Source: Flavobacterium sp. 245 (GTDB lineage Bacteria > Bacteroidota > Bacteroidia > Flavobacteriales > Flavobacteriaceae). Taken from it: 64,000 nt of DNA. The notes under the pieces are model-generated. The model did not search any database. It was given only the letters and a program-made list of their open reading frames with translations, and was not told the DNA's origin. Of the stretch, positions 1-8,015 are shown piece after piece (within the stretch, counting starts at the first letter, position 1; the number at the start of each line of letters is the position of its first letter). A program made the translations under genes and the position numbers. Where the stretch lies: NCBI RefSeq assembly GCF_004362055.1, contig NZ_SNXB01000011.1:62001-126000 (forward strand), read 5' to 3'.

Positions 1-1180
1 ATTTTGGCGTAAAAACAATTCGCGTTTTAGGATCCAATTTGTATTCAAATTCAAAATTGGCTTTATTTCCTGTATTTTCATTTCTAGTTTTAGAATCTGA
101 AGCAGTCAAGATATTTCCAGTTGGCAAAAAACTTAACTGATTTGCCTTGCTGTCGTTATTGGTAATTGTATTCGAAAAATTATAACTTCCCGTAGTTGCA
201 AAATCTTTAAACCAATCATCAGAATAATTAACTCCTGCCAAATTTGACTGCGTAATTCCCTTACCGCTGGTACTGCTAGGCTGATTTGTACTGTTATTTC
301 TTCCGCCTCCCATATTATCAAAAACATCATCCATCGAGAATCCGGTCGAATTAATATTATTTGATGAAGCCAAAACACTAATCTTCTGATTATTATTAAA
401 GAAATTCATAATCAAACTGCTTTCATAGCGATCATCAGAACCATAGCCGGCAAGCGCTTTTCCGAAGAAACCTTTATTTTTCTTTTCGTCAATCGTGAAG
501 TTAATAGATGAATTGTCTGAGCTTGATTCCTGTTTTGCCAATTCTTCTTTCTTGGTTTTAAAATCAGAAACCTGAACTTTTTTAATTATTTCGGCTGGCA
601 TGTTTTTCAATAACATCTGTCCATCTTTATCAAAAAATGCTTTTCCGTTCACTAAAAACTGAGTGACTTCCCTCCCATTTACAGTCACTTTCCCGTCATT
701 ATCAACATCGACGCCGGGCAATTGCTTTAATAAATTTTCGACATTTGCATCTGGCCTGACTTTAAAAGCCGAAGCATTAAATTCTAAAGTATCTTTTTTA
801 ACAGCAACCGGAGGCGCTTCTGTTTTAATAACAACATTTTCTAAAGCATTTATATTTTCCGTTAAATACAGTTTTCCAAAATCCTTGCTTTCTACCAATT
901 CTTTCTGTTCTTCAACCAAAGTTTGGTAACCCATATAGTTGACTTTCAAAAAAACAGGTTTGTTGATTTTTTTTGTATTTATTCTGAAAACACCATTTTT
1001 ATCGGTAGTTGCATATTCAATTACAGCAGAATCCTTTACGGTTGTAAAATATACGGTAGCCATTTCAAGCGGCACCTGTGTGTTAAGATCAACAACAGTT
1101 CCTTTAATGATAATATCATTTTGTGCATTGGCAGCGACGCAAAAAAGAAAAAACAGTAAATAAGAAAAATATCTGGTCAT
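1..1180 (-). CDS. TonB-dependent receptor / outer-membrane beta-barrel protein, N-terminal part
   Basis: The reading frame is open from the ATG at 1180 to the left edge, so the gene is cut by the window (393 residues visible). It begins with a signal peptide (MTRYFSYLLFFLFCVAANAQ), then a carboxypeptidase-regulatory-like beta-sandwich at about residues 24-105 (GTVVD, DKNGVFR, MGYQ). A plug-like segment follows (ENLLKQLPGVDVDNDGKVTVNG at about 155-175), then the start of a barrel rich in Asn and Ser. This layout fits the Bacteroidota outer-membrane beta-barrel family rather than a SusC, which would carry the LDEVVVVG-type TonB box. The substrate cannot be read from this part. There is no neighbouring partner within the window. 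Confidence 0.85.
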   Translation of the reverse strand, partial: MTRYFSYLLFFLFCVAANAQNDIIIKGTVVDLNTQVPLEMATVYFTTVKDSAVIEYATTDKNGVFRINTKKINKPVFLKVNYMGYQTLVEEQKELVESKDFGKLYLTENINALENVVIKTEAPPVAVKKDTLEFNASAFKVRPDANVENLLKQLPGVDVDNDGKVTVNGREVTQFLVNGKAFFDKDGQMLLKNMPAEIIKKVQVSDFKTKKEELAKQESSSDNSSINFTIDEKKNKGFFGKALAGYGSDDRYESSLIMNFFNNNQKISVLASSNNINSTGFSMDDVFDNMGGGRNNSTNQPSSTSGKGITQSNLAGVNYSDDWFKDFATTGSYNFSNTITNNDSKANQLSFLPTGNILTASDSKTRNENTGNKANFEFEYKLDPKTRIVFTPK

Positions 1181-1274
1181 AATTGGTTAGTTAGAACCAA
1201 TAAGACCTAGAAACAAGTCAAAGGTTTAATTAAATATTTAACAATTAAAGCGTATTTTGTTTAGAAGCAAAAAA

Positions 1275-1298
1275 AAATCCCCATTTTACAGGGGATTT
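1275..1298 (-). terminator. Intrinsic terminator of der
   Basis: Read on the minus strand, AAATCCCC and GGGGATTT form an 8-bp stem around an 8-nt loop, followed by a run of T. It begins 6 bp after the Der stop codon. Confidence 0.8.
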
Positions 1299-1303
1299 CA
1301 TTT

Positions 1304-2614
1304 TTATTTTTCTCTGATATAAATATCGATTGGCACTCCAGAAAAGTCCCAATTTTCTCTGATTTTATTTTCAAGATATCTTTTATATGGCTCTTTAACA
1401 TATTGTGGCATATTTGCAAAAAACACAAACTGAGGTGTTGGTGTTGGCAACTGCATACAATATTTAATTTTCACATATTTACCTTTTGTTGCCGGCGGTG
1501 GATAAGCTTCAATTACTTTCAGCATATATTCATTGAACTTTGAAGTTGCAATTCTTTGCTGTCTATTTTCATAAACTTGAACTGTAGCTTCTAGTGCTTT
1601 CAATAAACGTTGTTTCGTTAAAGCCGAAACAAATAAAATTGGCACATCTGTAAAAGGCATTAATTCTTTTTTGATTTTCTCTTCGTAATCACGAGTTGAC
1701 ATGGTATCTTTTTCAACCAAATCCCATTTGTTTACCAAGATTACAACACCTTTACGGTTTTTTTCAGCCAGCCAGAAAATACTCTGATCTTGACCTTCGA
1801 ATCCACGCGTTGCATCGATAACCAATATACAAATATCTGCATGCTCAATCGCTCTAACAGAACGCATTACAGAATAAAATTCTAAATCTTCCTTCACCTT
1901 AGCTTTACGACGAATTCCCGCAGTATCAACCAAGTTGAATTCAAAACCAAAACGGTCAAATTTTGTATCAATTGCATCACGAGTAGTTCCTGCAATATCC
2001 GTTACCATGAAACGTTCTTTACCAATTAATGCATTGATAAAACTTGATTTTCCAGCATTTGGACGTCCTACAACAGCAAAACGAGGCAACACCACTTCTT
2101 CTTGAACTGGCTCTGGTTTCTCTGGGAAAGAGTCAATTAAAGCATCTAATAAATCTCCTGTTCCGCTTCCTGAGATACTTGCAAATGTGAAATATTCTCC
2201 TAATCCAAGGTTGTAAAACTCAACAGCATCTTTCTCACGCATTGCGTTATCAACCTTATTTACAGCCAATAAAACCGGTTTTGTTACTTTACGCAACAAT
2301 TTCGCAACCGTTTCATCCATTGGCGTAATTCCTTCCTCTACATCAACTACAAAAATAATAACATCGGCTTCATCGATAGCAAGTTCAACTTGTTTACGGA
2401 TTTCACCTTCAAATACGTCATCAGATCCACGAATGTATCCACCCGTATCAATAACAGAAAACTCTTTTCCGTTCCACTCGCTTTTACCATAGTTTCTATC
2501 ACGGGTAACCCCAGATACTGAATCTACAATAGCTTCTCTTCTTTGTATCAGCCTATTAAAAAGGGTCGATTTCCCTACATTAGGTCTTCCTACTATCGCA
2601 ACAATGTTATTCAT
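1304..2614 (-). CDS. der: Ribosome biogenesis GTPase Der (EngA)
   Basis: Der is a double GTPase that helps mature the 50S ribosomal subunit. The 436-residue length is normal for the family. Two G domains are visible. The first has the P-loop GRPNVGKST near residue 8, DTGG, and NKVD. The second has GRPNAGKSS near 180, DTAGIRR, and NKWD. A KH-like C-terminal domain ends in FSGVPIDIYIREK. The start at 2614 places the first P-loop at the usual distance from the N terminus. Era lies upstream in the same orientation, but a 406-bp gap with its own promoter-like CAAAGGTA (plus strand, 2713-2720) suggests separate transcription. Confidence 0.98.
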   Translation of the reverse strand: MNNIVAIVGRPNVGKSTLFNRLIQRREAIVDSVSGVTRDRNYGKSEWNGKEFSVIDTGGYIRGSDDVFEGEIRKQVELAIDEADVIIFVVDVEEGITPMDETVAKLLRKVTKPVLLAVNKVDNAMREKDAVEFYNLGLGEYFTFASISGSGTGDLLDALIDSFPEKPEPVQEEVVLPRFAVVGRPNAGKSSFINALIGKERFMVTDIAGTTRDAIDTKFDRFGFEFNLVDTAGIRRKAKVKEDLEFYSVMRSVRAIEHADICILVIDATRGFEGQDQSIFWLAEKNRKGVVILVNKWDLVEKDTMSTRDYEEKIKKELMPFTDVPILFVSALTKQRLLKALEATVQVYENRQQRIATSKFNEYMLKVIEAYPPPATKGKYVKIKYCMQLPTPTPQFVFFANMPQYVKEPYKRYLENKIRENWDFSGVPIDIYIREK

Positions 2615-2712
2615 TTTTTTGAATTTTAGATTTCAGATTTACAATTTCAGATTTCGTTTTTGATTAAATCACAATAAATTATAAACCTAAAATGCTTTAT
2701 TTAAATTTTTTG

Positions 2713-2720
2713 CAAAGGTA
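2713..2720 (-). promoter_or_regulatory. Bacteroidota -7 box upstream of der
   Basis: The minus strand reads TACCTTTG, which matches the Bacteroidota TAnnTTTG -7 consensus. It lies about 100 bp upstream of the Der ATG, so the mRNA leader would be roughly 90 nt. No clear -33 TTTG was assigned. Confidence 0.5.
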
Positions 2721-2867
2721 GTTAAAAAAAGTTGCTGAGATGCTAAGTTTCTAAGTACCTAAGTTTTTTACATATTTTGTTTCAAGTTTGAGATTTCAGG
2801 TTTCAAGTTTAGAACCCAGAAAGTATAAATCAAAAAATTGAAAACTATTTATTTTTTCAGGAGCTAA

Positions 2868-2950
2868 TCCAGCTGTCCACTCTATCTTTTGTGGTCTCGT
2901 TAGAAAAAAAACGAGACCACAAAAGGATGCCGTTTCTATCTGGGCTAGGG
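2868..2950 (-). other. Long hairpin element between era and der (candidate structured RNA or dispersed repeat)
   Basis: Positions 2886-2901 and 2910-2925 form a perfect 16-bp stem (CTTTTGTGGTCTCGTT with its complement) around an 8-nt A-rich loop. On the minus strand the flanks read AGCCC...GAAACGGCATCC before the stem and GATAGAGTGGACAGCTGG after it. This resembles an intergenic element I associate with Flavobacterium genomes. It may be a structured RNA (the Flavo-1 family is one candidate to test), a terminator for era, or a mobile repeat. The rest of the 2615-3020 gap holds only low-complexity TTTCAGGTTTCAAG-type repeats. Confidence 0.45.
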
Positions 2951-3020
2951 CTTCAAGGTATCAAGACATTTTTCGTTTTTTTCGATTAAACAAATCAACG
3001 ATTAACCGATTCAACAAAAA

Positions 3021-3908
3021 TTACTGATTATACCCAAATCGTTTCAACATATTAGCGTTGCTTCTCCAGTTTTTATTCACTTTTACGTAAAGTTCAATGT
3101 GAATTTGTTTTCCGAAGAATTTCTCTAAATCAGCTCTAGCGTCGGTTCCTACTTTTTTCAGCGCCGCACCTTTATGTCCTATGATAATTCCTTTTTGCGT
3201 TTCGCGCTCTACCATAATTACCGAACGGATTCTGATGATTTTTTCATCTTCAAAAAACTCCTCAGTAACGATTTCAACTGCGTACGGAATCTCTTTGCTG
3301 TAATTCAACAAGATTTTTTCACGAATCGTTTCGTTAACAAAGAAACGTTCCGGTTTATCTGTTAATTGATCTTTAGGATAATAAGCTGGTGATTCTGGTA
3401 GTAATTCGATAATTCTTCCAAAAACTTCTGGAACATTGAAATTCTGCAAAGCTGAGATTGGGAAAATTTCTGCATTCGGCACTTTTTCTTTCCAAAAAGC
3501 TACCTGCTCTTCTAATTGTTCCTGATTTGAATTGTCGATTTTGTTTAAAAGAAGTAAAACCGGAATTTTAGCGTGAATGATTTTATTAAAAAAAGCTTCA
3601 TCTTTTAAGTCCTGCTCGCCTATTTCGACCATGTAAATTAAAATATCAGCATCTTCAAAAGCCGATTTTACGAAATTCATCATCGATTCCTGCATTTCGT
3701 ATGCCGGCTTTATAATTCCAGGGGTATCTGATAATACAAGTTGAAAATCTTCGCCATTTACAATTCCTAAGATTCTATGGCGTGTTGTTTGTGCTTTTGA
3801 TGTAATGATGGATAATCTTTCTCCAACAAAGGCGTTCATTAGTGTCGATTTTCCAACATTTGGATTCCCGATGATGTTTACAAAACCTGCTTTATGTGAC
3901 ATTTGCAT
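3021..3908 (-). CDS. era: GTPase Era
   Basis: Era is an essential GTPase that binds 16S rRNA and acts in 30S subunit assembly. The protein has 295 residues, a normal length. The N-terminal G domain shows GNPNVGKST (about residues 14-22), SDTPGI and LLNKID. The C-terminal KH domain contains GIIIGHKGAALKKVG, the RNA-binding GxxG loop, near residue 240. The ORF begins MQMSHKAGF; the second Met (3902) is also a plausible start. A TACCTTTG -7 box lies just upstream. Confidence 0.98.
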   Translation of the reverse strand: MQMSHKAGFVNIIGNPNVGKSTLMNAFVGERLSIITSKAQTTRHRILGIVNGEDFQLVLSDTPGIIKPAYEMQESMMNFVKSAFEDADILIYMVEIGEQDLKDEAFFNKIIHAKIPVLLLLNKIDNSNQEQLEEQVAFWKEKVPNAEIFPISALQNFNVPEVFGRIIELLPESPAYYPKDQLTDKPERFFVNETIREKILLNYSKEIPYAVEIVTEEFFEDEKIIRIRSVIMVERETQKGIIIGHKGAALKKVGTDARADLEKFFGKQIHIELYVKVNKNWRSNANMLKRFGYNQ

Positions 3909-3921
3909 AATATTTAATGTG

Positions 3922-3929
3922 CAAAGGTA
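3922..3929 (-). promoter_or_regulatory. -7 box upstream of era
   Basis: The minus strand reads TACCTTTG 14 bp before the ORF start at 3908, matching TAnnTTTG. The short leader favours the inner ATG at 3902 as the translated start. The -33 element is unclear. Confidence 0.45.
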
Positions 3930-3998
3930 GTCATATCAACTCAATAGAGAAAATAAAACATTTTTTAATATTTTCGTTGGATTTCTCAAAAATCGACG

Positions 3999-4006
3999 TA
4001 TCTTTG
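3999..4006 (+). promoter_or_regulatory. -7 box of tRNA-fMet copy 1
   Basis: TATCTTTG lies 12 bp before the tRNA 5' end. The same box and the following GCACCCGAAACATCG leader precede the second tRNA copy at 50244, so the promoter was duplicated with the gene. Confidence 0.65.
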
Positions 4007-4018
4007 CACCCGAAACAT

Positions 4019-4091
4019 CGCGGGATAGAGCAGTAGGCAGCTCGTCGGGCTCATAACCCGAAGGTCACAGGTTCGAGTCCTGTTCCCGCTA
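4019..4091 (+). tRNA. Initiator tRNA-fMet (CAT), copy 1
   Basis: A full cloverleaf can be drawn. The acceptor 5' strand CGCGGGA pairs with TCCCGCT except for an unpaired first position (C1 opposite T72). The D stem is GAGC/GCTC, the anticodon stem TCGGG/CCCGA with anticodon CAT at 4052-4054, and the T stem ACAGG/CCTGT around TTCGAGT. The three consecutive G:C pairs of the anticodon stem and the missing 1:72 pair are the standard initiator signatures. CCA is not encoded. An identical copy lies at 50244-50316. Confidence 0.96.
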
Positions 4092-4097
4092 CTAAAT

Positions 4098-4130
4098 AAA
4101 AAGCTTCAGAGAAATCTGGAGCTTTTTTTT
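4098..4130 (+). terminator. Terminator hairpin after tRNA-fMet copy 1 (AGCTTCAGA family)
   Basis: The arms AAAGCTTCAGA and TCTGGAGCTTT close a GAAA tetraloop and run into eight T. This is one of seven copies of the same hairpin in the window. Confidence 0.9.
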
Positions 4131-4196
4131 ATTTATACCTTTCTTATTCTCTTTGCGGGCACAGATTACAAATCTGCGCTATCTTTGTCTACATAT

Positions 4197-4247
4197 CAGA
4201 GCGATCGGGATTTGCCCAAATCCGTTGTAGTAGCTGTTGGCAACAGT
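4197..4247 (-). repeat. attC-like element 1, truncated (one half)
   Basis: Only the gene-proximal half is present. On the plus strand it reads GCCCAAATCCGTTGTAGTAG then CTGTTGGCAACAG, matching the right half of the elements at 5927-6070 and 7238-7376. It directly follows the stop of the lipoprotein gene at 4252. Its other side fuses with the block that trails tRNA-fMet, so the element was probably cut where the two meet. Confidence 0.5.
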
Positions 4248-4251
4248 TTTT

Positions 4252-5367
4252 TTATTTCCATTTTAGGTTTGTGTCAGTAACAGATTTTTTTTTGATGTCA
4301 AATTTGATTATTGAGTTATTAGATCCAATTGCTTCAAGTGTAAAGTCGGAAATCGTAATATGATCCAAAGTAGTTTTCATTTTAATAGAATCTGTCAATT
4401 TAAATTTTGAATTAAAGTATTTAATAATTGGCGGATTGCTTGAACCATTTGGATAGTCTATCAATATAAATATATCATCAAGTTTATATATTTTGTCAGT
4501 ACCATTTAAATATTTACTTTCATTAGTATAAACTATCTCATAATTTTTTGGTTCGGATATATTCCATTTATAAATTCCATCGCTACCAATTGATACAAAA
4601 GTTTTTTTGTCAATAAAACAAGCATCATAATAACTTGTATCATCTTTTCCACAAGCACTTAGTTTTTCGTTTTTGTTATTTACGTTCCATACAAACGTAT
4701 CGACGTGTGGCCAGTCCAATACAGCGCATATAAATTGATCATCCTCACTAAATTTAATTTTAGATACGCTTTCGCCTTGTTTAAAATAGTCTACAAATTT
4801 ACCAGTACTACTATTCAGCAAGAATAAAGAAGAATAATATTCTGAAGTGTTTGCTTTCGATTTTTTTTGGTAATAACTAGTTCCCAATGCAATCAAATTA
4901 GAATTATGAGAATAACAACCGGTTTCAATTTGGCTGGAATATTCAGCTAACCAATCGATTTGAAAAGAAGTAAGGTCAATTTGAAAAACTAATGCCGTTG
5001 AAGATTGTCCGCTGCTTGTAATGACTAAAAGTTTTGATTTATCGTTATTAGTAGAAAAGTTAACGGAAATTAATTCCTTAAAATTATCAAATTTGAATTC
5101 ATAATTTTTTTTTAGTTTCTTGGAGAAATTATCCAATATGGAAATACTTTTTTTTGTAGCAATTATTTTTGCATTTTTTGTACTAGTATAGGCTTCTATA
5201 TCATTTAATGAATCTGGCAAAATGTTGCTTTCAAAAATATATTTGGAACTATTAGTAATCTTAAGATTCTCAAAAGGAGAAATGAAATTTGTTGGTTCCT
5301 CTGGTTTTTGACCACAACTGAAAAGTAAAATTATAAGAAGAAATAGGCTTTGTGCTAATTTGAACAT
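4252..5367 (-). CDS. Beta-propeller-like lipoprotein of unknown function
   Basis: I place the start at the ATG at 5367, giving 371 residues. The protein then begins MFKLAQSLFLLIILLFSCGQ, a lipoprotein signal with lipobox LFSC; the longer frame to 5499 would overlap the next gene. The body has repeated beta-rich segments with WD40-like phrasing (VNFSTNNDKSKLLVI, IKFSEDDQFICAVL, SDGIYKWNIS), so a periplasmic or surface propeller is likely. I do not recognise the family. It is last in a three-gene minus-strand set whose other members are small membrane proteins, and an attC-like half element follows its stop. Confidence 0.7.
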   Translation of the reverse strand: MFKLAQSLFLLIILLFSCGQKPEEPTNFISPFENLKITNSSKYIFESNILPDSLNDIEAYTSTKNAKIIATKKSISILDNFSKKLKKNYEFKFDNFKELISVNFSTNNDKSKLLVITSSGQSSTALVFQIDLTSFQIDWLAEYSSQIETGCYSHNSNLIALGTSYYQKKSKANTSEYYSSLFLLNSSTGKFVDYFKQGESVSKIKFSEDDQFICAVLDWPHVDTFVWNVNNKNEKLSACGKDDTSYYDACFIDKKTFVSIGSDGIYKWNISEPKNYEIVYTNESKYLNGTDKIYKLDDIFILIDYPNGSSNPPIIKYFNSKFKLTDSIKMKTTLDHITISDFTLEAIGSNNSIIKFDIKKKSVTDTNLKWK

Positions 5368-5423
5368 ATGTTTTATATTGAAAAAAATCTGTATTTCATT
5401 TTTTTGGTTTGGCAAAATAACTA

Positions 5424-5693
5424 TTAACGTTCTGCATTCGATTTTGAGTTTAGTATTTTCTTTCTGAAATAGATAAGCGAAACTAAGATTACAAGACAAA
5501 AAACAAAGATTATTTTTAGATTTCTAATTGTATCGCAAAGATTTTCACCACTAACATTTGAAACACAATCTTGAATGTTTTCTGTTTCATATTTCAGACT
5601 CACCATTGTGTTTATAATTCCATACGGTGAAACCAAAATTCCGAGTACTGAAATTGTAATTAATAAAAAATATATTAGTTTGCGTTTATTCAT
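5424..5693 (-). CDS. Small membrane protein, 89 residues
   Basis: Two hydrophobic segments (about residues 5-27 and 58-76) flank a short loop holding two cysteines (QDCVSN and NLCDT) that could form a disulfide outside the cytoplasm. The N terminus MNKRKLIYF and the basic C-terminal tail suggest both ends face the cytoplasm. It starts 7 bp after the stop of the 63-residue gene and precedes the propeller lipoprotein, so the three were probably inherited as one unit. No known family recognised. Confidence 0.6.
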   Translation of the reverse strand: MNKRKLIYFLLITISVLGILVSPYGIINTMVSLKYETENIQDCVSNVSGENLCDTIRNLKIIFVFCLVILVSLIYFRKKILNSKSNAER

Positions 5694-5700
5694 GAATTTT

Positions 5701-5892
5701 TCAATTTTCTTTTTGTTTTATATATTTTGTTAAAAAATATAGAAGCGAAAAAAACACAATAAAAATTAACGGTGCGATTTCCATTTCAGTTTCTACATTA
5801 TGACTTGAAGCGTTTATAACCAACCACATAAATGCTGATAATAAAATTAAAATCACCAAAATAATTCTGATTACAATTTTAAATATTCTCAT
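5701..5892 (-). CDS. Small membrane protein, 63 residues
   Basis: The ORF encodes two hydrophobic stretches (about residues 5-27 and 40-55) with a polar loop between them and ends in KYIKQKEN. The start MRIFKIVIRIILV is typical of a small inner-membrane protein. It is first in a minus-strand trio, 7 bp from the next gene and 34 bp downstream of an attC-like element. The function is unknown. The coding call rests on its operon-like spacing and membrane composition. Confidence 0.5.
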   Translation of the reverse strand: MRIFKIVIRIILVILILLSAFMWLVINASSHNVETEMEIAPLIFIVFFSLLYFLTKYIKQKEN

Positions 5893-5926
5893 TTTGTTTT
5901 TAGATGTTCTTTTAGGTTTCTAGTAA

Positions 5927-6070
5927 ACTGACGCATAACTTTCTCGGACTACAGCAGGTTTGTGGGACTAAATTAAGTTCATTATTCGGATTTGTCAAAA
6001 CATCTCGAACATAAAACCAATTTTCCATTAAGGCTATTGTCCAAAACCGTTGTAGTAGCTGTTATCAGTA
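5927..6070 (-). repeat. attC-like element 2
   Basis: This is an imperfect palindrome of about 140 bp lying between two minus-strand genes, 9 bp past the stop of the serine hydrolase at 6079. The outer ends carry GCATAAC (5933-5939) and GTTATCA (6061-6067). Inside these, GACTACAGCAGGTTTGTGG pairs with CCAAAACCGTTGTAGTA. The inner part shares GACTAAATTAAGTTC and CCATTAAGGCTATTG with the other elements. Confidence 0.6.
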
Positions 6071-6078
6071 GTTTTTTT

Positions 6079-7200
6079 TTAATTCTCTTTTAAAGTTACT
6101 TCTAATTTATTTAAAGCATCTTCAACGTTTGCGCCTGTATTCCTATCATTTTGATTTGTAATAATTACGATTCCTAGATCATATTTTGGTAAAATTTTAA
6201 GTATATTGGAAGTTCCATTTGAACCACCGTCTTTTATATAGTTTGTATTTCCATTTTTATCTACGACAACGTCCCAAAAATATCCCATATTTATGTTTGA
6301 ATATACTTTTCTATGAGATTCTATAACAACCTTATTACTTAGATCTAATTCAAACTTGATATATTTGCTTAAATCTTCCATTGTTGATTTTAAAAATTTT
6401 GATGCCCCCCAAATGCTAATAGTTAAAGGTTCCATAGCATCACCTTTTGCATTATAACCATTTGCAAGAATCTCGTAATTGCCTAAATTAAGTTTTGTAG
6501 ATTTCATTCCTTCTTTTTTAAAAATCTCGTCATCTAATAAGTCCGCGTAACTTTTTTTATAGGTATTTTCTAAAATATAAGCACACAATTCTGGTGCTAA
6601 AGCACCATACTTATAGCCAGTTCCAGGAATTGAATCTACTTTTACTTTTCGTAAATCAGCTAAGAAAAGTTCTTTAGTATAAGCTTTATCGAGTCTATTT
6701 TTATAATAAAGAAAAAGGTCAGCAGGATATTTATCTCTTATTTGTTGAGTAACAGGAAACGGTGTTTGTATGCCACTTCTATGGACTAGTAAATCCTTTA
6801 TTTTTATTGGCTTGCCTTGAAATTCTAAGTTAGGAAAATCTTCATTCAGATATTTTCTAATGTCTTCCTCTAATCCAATTTTACCTTCTAACACTGCATT
6901 AGCCATTAGCGTTCCTGTAAATACTTTGGTGGTAGAGCCGATTTCAAAAAGTGTTTGATTGGTCGCTTTATTACCTTTTCCTTTATCCAATTCGCCGTAG
7001 TGCTTTATATAAGTTTTTTTATTTTTGACAATGGCTATCGAAACAGAATTAGCTCCTGATTTTTTTAGAAAAGAGTCTGCAACTGTATCCATTGAATGGT
7101 ATACAGATTTATCAAAATTATTTTTGTTTGAATTTGATTTTGTTTGTCCAAAAGCATGAATAGAAAGAAATACAAAAAAGATAAATGAAAATTTTGTCAT
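6079..7200 (-). CDS. Exported serine hydrolase, beta-lactamase/PBP fold (class C-like)
   Basis: The 373-residue protein begins with a signal peptide (MTKFSFIFFVFLSIHAFG). The beta-lactamase family (PF00144) motifs are in order: SxxK as GSTTKVFTG near residue 88, and a Tyr motif as GYKYGAL near 193. The C-terminal KSG/HTG-like position reads KDGGSNGTSN near 323. Members are esterases, D-Ala-D-Ala peptidases or beta-lactamases; the substrate cannot be told here. It is not close in sequence to the two hydrolases of the amino-sugar locus. It sits alone between two attC-like elements, as a single integron-type cassette would. Confidence 0.85.
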   Translation of the reverse strand: MTKFSFIFFVFLSIHAFGQTKSNSNKNNFDKSVYHSMDTVADSFLKKSGANSVSIAIVKNKKTYIKHYGELDKGKGNKATNQTLFEIGSTTKVFTGTLMANAVLEGKIGLEEDIRKYLNEDFPNLEFQGKPIKIKDLLVHRSGIQTPFPVTQQIRDKYPADLFLYYKNRLDKAYTKELFLADLRKVKVDSIPGTGYKYGALAPELCAYILENTYKKSYADLLDDEIFKKEGMKSTKLNLGNYEILANGYNAKGDAMEPLTISIWGASKFLKSTMEDLSKYIKFELDLSNKVVIESHRKVYSNINMGYFWDVVVDKNGNTNYIKDGGSNGTSNILKILPKYDLGIVIITNQNDRNTGANVEDALNKLEVTLKEN

Positions 7201-7237
7201 AATGCTATTTTCTAAAATTTAGTTGTTTTTGGAAACT

Positions 7238-7376
7238 TACCGCTAACGTCTTGGTACTACAGCGGGTTTGGGATTAAATTAAGTCCATTCCTCGGATTTG
7301 CGAATTCATGCCAAATACAAAACCAACTTTCCATTAAGCCTATTGCCCAAATCCGCTGTAGCAGCTGTTGTGGGAT
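7238..7376 (-). repeat. attC-like element 3
   Basis: This is the best-preserved element. GGTACTACAGCGGGTTTGGG near the left pairs with CCCAAATCCGCTGTAGC near the right. The outer simple sites are CCGCTAAC (7240-7247) and GTTGTGGG (7367-7374). A second inner pairing is GGATTTG with CAAATAC. It starts 7 bp beyond the stop of the gene at 7383 and ends 38 bp before the start codon of the next gene. Confidence 0.65.
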
Positions 7377-7382
7377 GTATTT

Positions 7383-7991
7383 TTAATCACTTTTCTTATA
7401 GTTTAATTCGGTATTGCCACAGACCATTTCGGTTCTACCGTCTTTAGTTTCTTCGCCTGTATATATTTGTCTTAAAACATTCGTGTCTTTATTAATATAA
7501 AATGCCCAAATTGATTTATCAGAAAAAACAAAATCAAAGCAGGCATCACTCGTATCTCTGTATTTTGTAAAAGTTGTTTTTTCATTTTTTATTAACTTGT
7601 TCTCTTTTGTTTTAATATTTCGTTCATAAAATTGAAAATCTTTTTCGGTTATGATTAATACTTTCTTAATTAAAGTATCTTTTTCAGTTTCAAAGCCCCA
7701 ATTAGAACCACTTTCAAATAACGTCCAGGTTCCAACTAAATTTTTTCTTATTTTTTGCTGAACAATTGGAAGTAATGAATCTGCTTTTTTTAATGCCATT
7801 TTTCCTAATTCATTCGTACTATTTATATTATTTACGAAGTATAAAATCATCGTTGCTCTTTCGAGTTCATTATTTTTAATGCAAGTTATAGCGTCATCAA
7901 TTCTTAATTTTTGATATTCAGGTGATCTGTAATCTTGAGAATAATTAACATTCGAGATTAATAGAAAAATAATATAAATAGTGTTTTTCAT
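7383..7991 (-). CDS. Exported protein with lipocalin-like C-terminal region, unknown function
   Basis: I choose the ATG at 7991, giving 202 residues, because it opens with a clean signal peptide (MKNTIYIIFLLISNVNYSQ); the longer frame runs back into the upstream repeat. A helical segment (about residues 20-80) is followed by GTWTLFESGSNWGF and alternating strands, which resemble a lipocalin-like lipid- or stress-related domain. No family is certain. The gene is bounded by inverted 10-bp sequences (GTTGTGGGAT at 7367 and its complement at 8016), the hallmark of a single integron-type cassette. Confidence 0.6.
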   Translation of the reverse strand: MKNTIYIIFLLISNVNYSQDYRSPEYQKLRIDDAITCIKNNELERATMILYFVNNINSTNELGKMALKKADSLLPIVQQKIRKNLVGTWTLFESGSNWGFETEKDTLIKKVLIITEKDFQFYERNIKTKENKLIKNEKTTFTKYRDTSDACFDFVFSDKSIWAFYINKDTNVLRQIYTGEETKDGRTEMVCGNTELNYKKSD

Positions 7992-8015
7992 TTTAGCGTA
8001 CTTTCGTATTAATAT

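Noticed and set aside
133..378. Minus-strand open frame of 81 codons
   Set aside because: It is out of frame with, and internal to, the receptor gene that covers the whole stretch.
923..1163. Two short plus-strand open frames near the left edge
   Set aside because: They are opposite the signal peptide and first domain of the TonB-dependent receptor, whose minus-strand frame is open from 1180 to the edge.
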